A stretch of 64,000 bases of DNA from contig OZ037880.1 of the NCBI GenBank assembly GCA_964035575.1, forward strand, positions 1,240,001 through 1,304,000. The letters run 5' to 3'. The notes under the pieces are model-generated. The model was not told where the DNA came from. It did not search any database and worked only from the letters and a program-made list of their open reading frames with translations. Shown here piece by piece: positions 32,197 through 41,841 of this stretch (position 1 is the first letter of the stretch; every line of letters starts with the position of its first letter). A program made the translations under genes and the position numbers. Origin of the DNA: Rhynchopus sp. YZ270_cl-10 (Eukaryota; Euglenozoa; Diplonemea; Diplonemida; Diplonemidae).

Positions 32197-32325
32197 TAAT
32201 GGTGGCAGTATTTTGTGATGGGAGCCCATTGGAATACGCAAAATACATCACAATACACGTGTATTTTGTATTTTGATGTATTTTGCGTATTCCAATGGGC
32301 TCCCATCACAATACTGCCACCATTA
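32197..32325. repeat. 129-bp foldback with arms of about 52 bp
   Basis: The left arm (starting TAATGGTGGCAGTATT) and right arm (ending AATACTGCCACCATTA) are complementary along their length except for a 2-base insertion. The 23-nt centre is also A/T-rich and partly palindromic. No coding capacity and no clear target duplication. Such near-perfect arms suggest recent origin. Confidence 0.9.
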
Positions 32326-32475
32326 AGGAAGGGGCGGGGGTTTTTTTTTTACTCAGCATCAGGGGCTTCAGAACCCATTAACTTTTTTTTCTTAAAATTT
32401 CACTAAAAAACAACCCTCCTGGACCTATGGCGTCCTTTCTAGATTAAAAAAATTGGATGCTGCGATAACGATCAA

Positions 32476-32519
32476 GACGACTAAGCACGAGAGGCTTAGG
32501 GTCATCTTATAACCCTTCT
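32476..32519 (+). repeat. hp-A hairpin repeat copy
   Basis: CTAAGC-ACGAGAG-GCTTAG perfect stem and loop, then GGTCATCTTATAACCCTTC. Confidence 0.8.
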
Positions 32520-33531
32520 ATGGTGTTTGCTCCTAACAAGCTTTATTCTTTTTTTGTTAAGATGTGTACATGCAGTATTCGTCTTTCGACCTTTTTTTTC
32601 TTTTCTTTTTGGATGCCAGGGTTCTGTGTGTGTTCATCCGGATGGCTGGCATGGGTCAGTCGGAGATGCCTGCATCAAAACAACTACCATTTCCGTTCTT
32701 CGAAGTTGCTCTCTTATACCAGGCTTTCTGTGTATATTTTTTTTTTTCTGATTTTTCATTTACTTTAGGGTCGTTCTCTGGCCTTTTTTTGGTTTTCGAA
32801 AAAAAAAAAAATAATGTGTATAGTGGAGCACACTCTAGGGTGGCTACACTAATACAATCAAGTTTTCAAAAAAAAAAATGTTTCATTTCTTAAAAGTACA
32901 TTGCCACAAGAGGGCTTTGTATTTCAAGCCAACTTATAGACAGTGGAGCTTGCACAGGTGGCAACTACACTATTCCAACAATTTTTCTATAAAAAAGATT
33001 TTTTTTGATAGAGGTTGAAAACAATGTTGCAACGTGTACTATTAATTGTTCATATGACCCTGGGAGGCTGCACGAAAAAATGGGTTTCTCTCAGTGGGGT
33101 CGTCCATTGAGAGAAACCCCGTGTGGAGAGGGTAAGGGATGTAGCCCAGCAGCTTTTGCTACTTCCCCCGCTCCTTTCTTGTATGATTTTACAGGTACAC
33201 TGTTACGAGAGGGCTTTGTGTAAGGTTCGTTTCGTTTTTTTTTTATGGATAACGATAGTGACAAAGGTGCGTGTGCACATTCATTTTAGAAGCTCTCTTT
33301 TTCTCTCTCCATCAGGTCGAACGCGCCGAGGGGGGGTGTACGTGTTCACACCCTCTGAAGTGCTTCTGTTCTCCTGTATTGAAACATCCTTCAAAGAAGG
33401 ATGGGAAAGGATGGGACCATTTTTGATCCCTCCTCCTCTGTGCTATCAATGCATTGATTGCATGTTGTTGAAATACTTCGTACGATTCCTCTTCTCTTCT
33501 CTTCTCTTCTCTTAAAAGGATAGGGGGACAT

Positions 33532-33585
33532 GGTGTAGCTGAAGAGGGGTGCTATTTTCAGCTATGTTGGGGTCAGCCACACCAG
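33532..33585 (+). repeat. hp-H hairpin repeat copy
   Basis: GGTGTAGCTGA pairs with TCAGCCACACC (one mismatch) around GGGGTGCTATTTTC-type sequence. The second copy, with a perfect 11-bp stem, lies in an intron of MKT1-like B (37021-37097). Confidence 0.75.
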
Positions 33586-33650
33586 GATATCTCACAACAA
33601 CAGTAGACGGTGTCCACGAACACGAGAGATAGGCGAAGACGGTTGGTTGC

Positions 33651-33900
33651 GTGGAGCTCACGAAAAAAAAAAAATGCGAGGTGTCTACACGTTATCAATT
33701 ATTCAGTTATTCAAAAAAAAAAGGGACAGTGGAGCTTGGTGGCAACTACACTATTCCAACAATTCTTCAACAAAAAAAAAAAATAGATAGTGGAGCACAC
33801 TCTAGGGTGGCTACACTAGTACAACCAAGTTTTCAAAAAAAAATGTATAGTGTAAAGACTGCCTAAACGGCGGCTACACTACGACCAACAGATTATCAAA
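33651..33900 (+). repeat. Cluster of four hp-G repeats
   Basis: Four diverged copies in a row, each set off by A runs, at about 33651-33718, 33727-33775, 33787-33834 and 33847-33900. The last has a perfect TAGTGTA/TACACTA stem where its neighbour has TAGTGGAGC. Tails read TATCAATTATTC, CCAACAATTCTTC, CCAAGTTTTC and CCAACAGATTATC. Confidence 0.75.
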
Positions 33901-34407
33901 TTAAAAAATGCCTTTTTTTTTTGGGGGCAAACGTTGAGTACAATGACGTATCTCAGTAGGCGATGGACGACACGACCATTTTTTTCCCATGGTTTGGGTC
34001 CACCGTCGTACCAACTATGTGTTTTTTTTTTCTCTTTTCTTTTTTCCTTGCGGGACACAGCGATGAATGGACCATTCATCGTTCAAAAAATGGGGGTTTT
34101 TTTGGGGGGTTTTTTTTTGTGGTGAAAAACGGGAACACGAACGGTCGCCACGACACATCGGGGGTTTTATTTTTTCTCTTTGCGGATAGAAATAACGAGG
34201 TCCTTCTTCTTTTCTTTTCTCTCTTTTTTTTCTCTTTTTTTTTTTTTTTTTGTCCTTTCAATTTTTTATGGAATATAAAAAGCACCCCTTTTCCCCCCCT
34301 TCTTCCTTCCTAACAACCCACACCACACATCCCCACATATCCCCGCTTTTCAGACACAGCCTGAACGAAACACCTGATACTGGTTCGTTCGCGCACTCTC
34401 CTACAAG

Positions 34408-37400
34408 ATGCCGCTCGATTCGAGTTTCACGAAGTTCCTGGAGGAGAAGTCCCTCATGCACAATGACAAGATGGAAAAGCTCCGTGGAACACGCATCGCG
34501 ATTGATGCGCATAACTGGATGAAGGTGTTGACCCCGAAGATCAACGAGCCTTACCAGGCAGTGATGGGCGGTGTTCCGCTCACCATGGGCAAGGCCATCG
34601 CACAGGAACTCCAGAAGTTCAAGAACGCAGGCATCACCCCTATCTTCGTCTTCAACGGGCTTCCTATGATTCTCACACAGTCGCCGAAGACATTGGTCAG
34701 AAACGCTTTCCTTCTCGAGATTTACGAGAAGCGTGAACAGGCCTGGTCAAATCACCACGAAGGGAAAAGCGGCTGCAGGGGGCTCTTTGAGCAGGCAGGA
34801 TCGACCATCACGTCGTCAGAGTTCCAGCACAACTTGATCCGGATTTTGAGGGAAAATCGTGTAGAGTTTTTCAAGGCGCCGTACATGGCGTGGGCGCAGA
34901 TGGCGTACTGGTGCCACCCTAGGGAAAGGTGTGTGCATCAGATCCAGGGCCCCAACGAGCTTATCATGTTTGAGCATGTGGAGGTGCTCATCCTCGAGTT
35001 CCATTTCGAGTCTGCAGAGTTCGACTACATCATCAAGAGCCAAATCAAAAAGGCGCTTATGGCTGACACCGAGCCCTCACAGCCCGCATCCAGCGTGCTT
35101 TCCGACTCTCAATTCCTCGACTGCTGTCTGCTGACTGGGCTGAAGGGACAGATTAAGCACCCTAGACACTTCAACAGCGTATGCACTTATCTCTCTCTCT
35201 TTTGGTGACTTTTCCCACCCACCAACCATCTTACCTTTCTCTTCTACCCCCCCTCCCTCTATAGGTGCAATTCGTGAAGATTGCGCAGACGCTGCAGAAG
35301 TTCGGCAACGCATGCGACTTCATCATGTCGAAGCCCTTCGTCGAGCTTGGGCCCACCAACCAGCAGCTTGCTAAGAACCATATGCGTATAAGAGCGGTCA
35401 TCCGCCACAGTGTAGTGTTCACCTTGGATGGGCAGTGCCAGCCTATGACGAATGCAGCGTCGCGTGAGGGCAGCCCTGATGAGGCGAATAGAGTGCCGTG
35501 CAACCTGTCGGACCTGTGGGGGCACAGACTGCCGAACATTTTGTACTTCTTCCTCTCCATTGGTGCGATCCAGACGCAGGTGCTGATCAACGTTGTGCAG
35601 AACCAGATGATCGAGACCATCCCGCAGATGGACACAGACGACTACCGCCAGCTCCTCCACCGCATCCTCCCCCTGCGCACGCAGATCGCGCACCAGCTCA
35701 TCTACCAACTCGGCGAGAGAGACGAGAAGTACTACGTGCGTGGCACCATGATGTGCTGGAGGTGGTTCCACGAACAGCAGATGCCCATCCCACAGCCGCC
35801 ACCCATCAAGCTCGACGAGTGGGACATCGCACAACTCAACATCCTCAAAGAGAAGAAGACCACAGAAGACTGCAAACTCGACTTCCTCTTCGTTGTCAAG
35901 AACTTCGCGCAGAACGCTGTCCGCAACGAGAAGGTACACACACACACACCACCGGGGAGCAAGAATTTCCCCCTATTAGTTATCAAACACACACCGCCCT
36001 GGAAGGCGACCCGGCAGTAGGATCATCTTAACAACCTTATCTTGTACAACACTCACACTATGGACTGCTAGGGGGTAACCCACACTGTTTCTGTTTTCTC
36101 ACACTCAAACCCAAAACAACACCCCACAGACATACCTTGCGTTCGAGGAAGTCGTGTGCGCGATCCACCTGAAGGCGCTTGACTTGCTTGGATACTTCAC
36201 CCACGCGACTACACCACAGGTTTGCACTCTCCCCTCCCTCCCTCCCTCCCCCTCTACCCAACCCTTCACAGACGGCGGGCAGCGCGGCTGCGGAGCCTGC
36301 ATCAGGTCTGTCGAAGTTTTCTGAGGCACTGAAGGACACGAACGCACCTGAGTTCAGTGAGTACTCTGTGCTGCTTATTGAGCTGTTCCGGACCAAGGCG
36401 CTGACGTGCAGGCACTTCACGTACATGAAGCCCGACATCTCGAGCACACAGAACCCAGGCAGACGCGACAGGTCTGACCGCAGTGAGTGCCCATGGGCAA
36501 CAGAGAGAGACACCGCACACTTCCCGAAGCTGCGCCTCCCCACTGTGTACATGGACGAGTCGAAGGCGCCGAAGGAGAGCCAGAAGGTGTACGAACAGTG
36601 CTGCCTGCTTATCTCGCGTATTTGGTCGCTGCTGCCGATGGAGCTGGAGGACAACCCATGGTTCTCTGATGTGTCGAAGGACGTGCTTGCCTTCAACACC
36701 ATCGTGAAGGCGCTGCACAAGACGCTGCGCAACCTGATCGAGGTCGTGGCGGCAGTGCTCTTCCTTGAGTCGCGCACCACCATCGACCCTTACCACTACT
36801 ACGATCTCCCGCAGAACCTTCCCTTCGGGCAGGAGAGCAACACCGCCATGGGTATTGTCATTGACTACACCATGCGGTCGTGCCACTGGTTTGGGGCAGA
36901 GCCGAAGGAGATGGACACCAGAGAGAAGAGACTCGACCACCTCAAGGTTTGTTCACTTTCTTTTATTGATATTGCTCATGACACATCCTTGCAATACCTC
37001 TAGGAAAGGACAGTACTCCTGGTGTGGCTGAAAGGGGGTGCTATTTTCTGCTATTTTCTGCTATTTTCTGCTATTCTGGGGTCGTCAGCCACACCAGACT
37101 CCCTTTTTTGTATTGGATTTCCCAAGTACGGAACCAACTTTTGGGGGTGTCCACCCCGGTACAGCCGGTCATGTACCAAAGGTACACTGTCAGGAGAGGG
37201 CTTTGTATTTGAACTCTACTTTTTAAATCCTCGCATTTCACAGAAAAACTTCATGTCGTGCAAGTCGCTGAAGGAGGACCTTGAGAAGGGGTTCCGCTTC
37301 TGGAAGGCTGTGAAGATCATCTTCGGGGTGCTCAGTGAAGAGCCTAACACCATCAACGACGACCTCAAGCAGATGTTCCCGCTTGCCGACCAAATGCTTC

Positions 37401-37649
37401 GTATTAAGGTATGTAAAAAAATAAGCAAAATAGTGGAGTTCATCTGTTCTGCCAACGCTAATACCAGAATTGGGTACAGTGCTCTGCGCAGCCAGGGGAA
37501 CCCTTCAATGAGTCACTAATATAACTAAGTTTTGAAATAAAGCACAAAAACCACACAAAAAACACACAAAACAGCTCCACCAAATTATCGATTTGGGAGA
37601 CGAAGCCGATCCGGAAGGTCCTCTCGTGGGTGCAACAGCTCCTCAGTAG
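34408..37649 (+). CDS. MKT1: MKT1-like protein B (XPG-fold, nuclease-dead)
   Basis: Six exons: 34408-35178, 35265-35933, 36130-36219, 36272-36946, 37244-37408 and 37575-37649, all phase 0, giving 814 residues. Same architecture as the upstream paralogue: TRIAIDAHNWM, PIFVFNGLPM (N83 in place of the catalytic Asp) and SQFLDCCLLTGLKGQIKHP. Four introns sit at the same places as in copy A; the one at 36220-36271 is extra. Introns here are much longer than in copy A because they hold repeats: the one at 36947-37243 carries hp-H and hp-C, and the one at 37409-37574 a diverged hp-G. Expected role as for Mkt1: cytoplasmic mRNA regulation through a Pbp1/ataxin-2-type partner. The pair parallels MKT1 and MKT1L of kinetoplastids. 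Acceptor TTTTCAG ends at 34353, 54 nt before ATG. Confidence 0.85.
37021..37097 (+). repeat. hp-H repeat within an MKT1-like B intron
   Basis: GGTGTGGCTGA and TCAGCCACACC form a perfect 11-bp stem. The loop contains four copies of CTATTTTCTG-type sequence, against about one in the 33532 copy. The intron at the same position in MKT1-like A is only 53 nt and has no such insert. Confidence 0.85.
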
Positions 37650-38360
37650 ACCCTGAAGAAAAAAAAACACACACGAAAGAAGAGGGGGAAAAAAAAAATT
37701 GTGGAATAATTGACAGTGATGGGGGAAGCTGAGTGATAGTCGTCACAATCTAAAGGGTTTGCACAATGTCGTTCCATACATTATTTTTTTTCAAAAAAAA
37801 ACAAAAAAACCAAAACTTTGAAGTGCACCATACCAGACACACAAAAAGTTTTTTTTCCAATCGGGGTATGGGAGAAATGAGGGGTTGCGGCGATAGCGGG
37901 GTTTTTTGGGTTTGGGGTTTTAGGGTTAAATTTTTTTTAAAAAAACTGGAGCAATTTTTTTGGGGAAAATATCGCAAAGCAAAAAAAATTTTTTTTTGAC
38001 TGACATAACAACAAATTCTGAGTGTTGTGGAAGGGCCTACTGATGTACCATGTGTTTATGTTTATACCACGGAGGGTCAGTGTCGGAGCTTTCTAGGTTT
38101 TGTGGTGTCTTCGGTATTTGACTATTTTTGTGTACGTTAGGGTCTTTGATTCAACAAAGTGTTGGCCAAGCTTTTTTCGGAAGGCTTTTTTTTTTGTCCG
38201 AATCGTGTGGATACCGTGTGGCCTCGTTTCTTTGGCAGAAATAATAACATTTGTTTTTCTTTAAAAGTTCAAGGTGACTAAGCACGAGACAAATTGCCAC
38301 CCACGAGTAGCAATAACACACACAAAAACAAACGACTGATGCATAAAGAATAAGCTAATC

Positions 38361-38405
38361 AGACTAAGCACGAGAGGCTTAGGATCATCTTATAAACTTT
38401 TCTTT
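38361..38405 (+). repeat. hp-A hairpin repeat copy
   Basis: CTAAGC-ACGAGAG-GCTTAG, then GATCATCTTATAAACTTTTC. A truncated copy of the same family ends about 75 bases upstream. Confidence 0.8.
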
Positions 38406-40527
38406 AAATGAAGACGTTTTAGGGGCTAAAACCCCTTGCATCGTACTAACGAATTCCTCAGTTTTTTTTTGGGTGGGGAAAAATACGGAGGAAAAAAAGA
38501 ACAAAGGGTGTGAAAAATATAAAACAACAACAACAAAATAATTAAAAAAAACAACAACAGCAGCAACAGCAGTTTTTATGACCGGGTTCTCCTTTCCCTC
38601 CGCGTTTTGCTTCCTCTGTTTGTTATGTCTTTTGTTAGAGCTTTTTACTGAAGGGTGACACAGCCCTAGAGGCTAGAGCTCATCTGACCAACTTTTCCTA
38701 CGATGTAAACCCACAAAAAGCGTAGGTACATCATGGTTTTCGGGTCTACTCCCACGGTGTTCTGGTCGCGCACCACCAAGGTACACTGTTGAGGGTTTTT
38801 TTTTGAATTTCAAGCCATTTTTCTTTCTGTTTTGCAAGAAGTGTGTGCCTACGTGAAGCACGTTCATCTTGCAAAAAATTTCTGACCCCCCTTTTGGGCA
38901 CCCCCCCAAAAAAAAAAAAAACGCCTTTTCATTGGTCTACGGTAATCCCCTTCGGCCACTATTCAGATAAAAAAAAACAACGAAGAAAAAAAAAAACCCC
39001 CCCAGGGGCGAACATACCCGTACTCACACACACACACAAAATAAAAAAAATGCGTATTTTGAGTCAATACGTGTACAATAATTTTTATCTCCCCCGCCCC
39101 ATCATCCCAAACAAGCAAAAATAAAACAAAAGCAAGGAAAAAAATAATAACATAGTTACCGCACCAAAGGTGGGTGCTTAGGGTTGGCAACAACAGAAAC
39201 ACACACAAAAAGAATAGTGCGGATTGTGCAGTGAACCCTCTTTATCAGGCAATGGGGTGTGGTAACTTGAAGACAAAAAAAAGGGGAAATGCAGGTTGTT
39301 CAGGCACATACGCTATCATAAGAGGATCCCATCGAGTTTCTTCCGCGCACAATATAAAAAAAGATGTCTGGATGACTTACCCTTATTGGCTGGCCTTCAA
39401 GTTCCCCCCCACTCGCCTGTTTTGTGTGGATTTTTTTTTTGTCTTTTTTGAACTGTGTACAACTGGAAACATCAAAGGGCTGGGTATTGCGTAGTACTGT
39501 CTCTTCATGCATCAGTGTCTTTCTACTCAAGGGCCGTCATGTGGTGATGTTTTGCTACCTTGGAATAAGGGGGGGGGAAAAACCATTTTTTTGTGGAAAG
39601 TGTTCTGGGACAGACAAAGCTCAGAGCTCTCCTGATTGTTGGTCTTCTCCCTCCTCACGAATCCGTTCTAACTCATTTTTTTTTTTTTTTTGCCTCCCGT
39701 TCAGTAATGTATATAGGGGTGGTGGGGGTACAGTAAAGGGGGAAATATGTGGGAAACCCCCTTTTTTTGGTTTTTCGCGTGGTTGTGTGCAGGGTTTTAT
39801 ATAGCCAGCACCCATCAAAACGGTGGTTTTGTGTGAGGCAGTCATTGTTTTTGTGTGTGGAAAACTAGTGTCCTATCCAGGAATCCAGATTTCAAGATCG
39901 GGGTCAGCTTGTTTTTTCGCCCAAAAATTCAGCACTGCTGACAAAGGAAGACATTGGGAGCTGTATTTTTTTTTTTGCGGAGCAAAAAAAATAAGATAAA
40001 ATGGCGCCGCAGGCGAAAAAAATTCATGGTACGGTGTAAAAATCTAGCTTTTTACACCACGAGTCACTCAAAGAACCCCTTTTTGCGGAATACCGACTCG
40101 TTTTTTAGGATTCTTGACGACCGTGCTCTTCGTGGTGGGGTCGCGTTGCTCTGGAGTCCCTTCGGGACCCCTCTTAGAGCCCTGTAAGGTAAGGTAAAAA
40201 TTGCAAAAAATCCCGAAATTCTATAGTTTTTTCTTTTTTTCCCGGTTTTTTGTGGGATTTGGTCCCACATACAGATACCTATATACATCACTGCTCCCGT
40301 TGTGCCGTTGCCAGTATCCCCCCCTTGACTTTTGTTTGAGGTGACTTAAGTGCAGGCTTCGGTTCATCTTTTTACCCTTTTCTTTTGTTTTATACACCTG
40401 TGTGCTCAGACCCCCTTACATTGATAAGACAGAGAAACTCTGTGCCACATGACGCAGAATTTCGGTTCTTATTCGAGAGGGGCTTTAGTTCTATTGATTC
40501 ACAACAAAAATGATGTTATTCCAAAAT

Positions 40528-40573
40528 CACACTTGTTATATCGTTATCGATAACGTTATAACACCCACAGTAC
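40528..40573. repeat. Diverged copy of the 44209 palindrome
   Basis: Ends in GTTATAACACCCACAGTA, the same terminal sequence as the palindromic element at 44209-44281, and has an ATCGTTATCGATAACG centre. The left end is degraded. Confidence 0.65.
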
Positions 40574-40593
40574 GATTGCAAGAGTGAATAGGA

Positions 40594-40640
40594 AGGTGGC
40601 TGGAGCACTGAGAGGCTCAGGTTATCCTACAACCTCTGTT
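40594..40640 (+). repeat. hp-A repeat with compensated stem
   Basis: CTGGAGC-ACTGAGAG-GCTCAG: both arms differ from the CTAAGC/GCTTAG consensus, yet still pair (one bulge). Tail: GTTATCCTACAACCTC. This copy is key evidence for selection on pairing. Confidence 0.7.
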
Positions 40641-40682
40641 TTCCCCTTCATATGACAGGTGTTTGGCTTACTTCTCGCGGTG

Positions 40683-40723
40683 GCCCTGTCATTCCTGGTG
40701 TGACCAGGGGCTCATGACAGGGC
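40683..40723. repeat. Perfect hairpin, 10-bp outer and 5-bp inner stem
   Basis: GCCCTGTCAT (40683-40692) pairs with ATGACAGGGC (40714-40723); inside, CCTGG pairs with CCAGG around TGTGA. The inner stem resembles hp-F (CCTGG/CCAGG). Confidence 0.8.
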
Positions 40724-41070
40724 GAAATTACACGTGTAACTCCTCAGTCATCATCGACAGGAGGTGTCACACCATTGTAATTACTCTGGTCAGAGAGGGA
40801 CTGCCAGGGCCACCATTTTTCTTGCCCATTTTTTTTTTTTTTGCCCACCCAAACCCCCTCCTCCTGTTCAAACCGCTCGTTCGCGTAGTAACAACCAATG
40901 ACCCTTCATGTTCCCCCCTGGGGGGACCAGGGTGGGTAAACAAACGTTCATAAAAAAAAAAAAACAAAAAACAAAAAAAAAAGAAGGGAGGTTAAAGATG
41001 TGTGTGCACATATTCATCTTGCAAGTTTTTCTAGACCGCCCTGTACGTTCCCCATTTTCTTTTTGGCAAA

Positions 41071-41110
41071 GGTGAACTAAGCACGGAGAGGCTTAGGATC
41101 ATCTTATAAA

Positions 41111-41118
<8 letters not shown>
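41071..41118 (+). repeat. hp-A hairpin repeat copy
   Basis: CTAAGC-ACGGAGAG-GCTTAG, then GATCATCTTATAAACTTTTC and a T run of 19. Confidence 0.8.
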
Positions 41119-41144
<26 letters not shown>

Positions 41145-41841
41145 AAAAAAGTAAAACCTTGGTTGCAGTAGTGTTGGTTCGAGCTTTGAAGATTGCCTTC
41201 GCTGTTTGTATTTTAGATGGGCATGAAATGTGTGTCGATGTGCACACACGAGACGCGTCTTTCAGGTTTTTTTTTCCTTTTTTTCAGTTGTTTTCCACAA
41301 AGGGGGTCGACGCTCACCCCCCATAAAAAAGTTTCCAGTATACCTCCCCTCACCCATCGGGCCCCACTTTAAACAACGAATTTTTTAAAAAAAATATATA
41401 AAACGGGATTTTTTTGTTGGTGTGGAAAAAATAGCAAAGACAAACAAAAGGCAAAATGGAGGCAAATAAAATCACCCCCCTATTTTTTATCCACCCCAAT
41501 ACCTCATCAAGAGCCACACCATCAACATCTGTCATCGGTGTGGTGCAACACAACCGAGGCCAACTGCAGTACTCCCAACAATTTAATAAAAAAAAAACAT
41601 CACCATTCCACACAGAAACCACACACTACACTACTGACAACGGGCCCTCCGACCCACCCCCCTCCCCCTCCCCCTTGCTTGCCATCTTCGTCTCTCCCCT
41701 CCCACTCTCACTCACTCTCTCTCCCCCCCGCCTCTTTGCTCCCACCTAACCATATTCTGCAACAACGGAGTTCCCCTCGATCCCCGCAGCCTCTCCCCCC
41801 CCCACACATTGCATATTGACGTCTCATCCAAGAAGACTTAG

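Larger units (their letters stand above)
29138..34407. other. 5.3-kb gene-free spacer packed with hairpin repeats
   Basis: No credible gene. In order: MITE (29598-29695), hp-E (about 29985-30030), hp-A (30169-30212, 30347-30385), hp-C (about 30583-30662), hp-D (about 31038-31098), hp-F (31195-31225, 31254-31288), hp-I (31302-31395), hp-B (about 31577-31625), a foldback (32197-32325), hp-A (32476-32519), hp-D (about 32630-32690), hp-G (32821-32868), hp-C (about 32895-32938), hp-G (32941-32990), hp-C (about 33192-33240), hp-B-like (about 33269-33300), hp-H (33532-33585) and a run of hp-G copies (33651-33900). All are on the + strand. A long T/C tract ends in TTTTCAG at 34353 before the next gene. 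Confidence 0.75.
37650..41841. other. 4.2-kb gene-free spacer with hairpin repeats
   Basis: hp-A copies at about 38269 (truncated), 38361-38405, 38652-38700, 40340-40385, 40594-40640 and 41071-41118; hp-C at about 38740-38822; hp-B at about 38838-38885 and 40996-41031; a palindrome remnant at 40528-40573; a perfect hairpin at 40683-40723; a diverged hp-G at about 41508-41590. The reading frames present are A/T-run artefacts. CCCCGCAG at 41782-41789 is the likely acceptor for the next gene. Confidence 0.7.
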
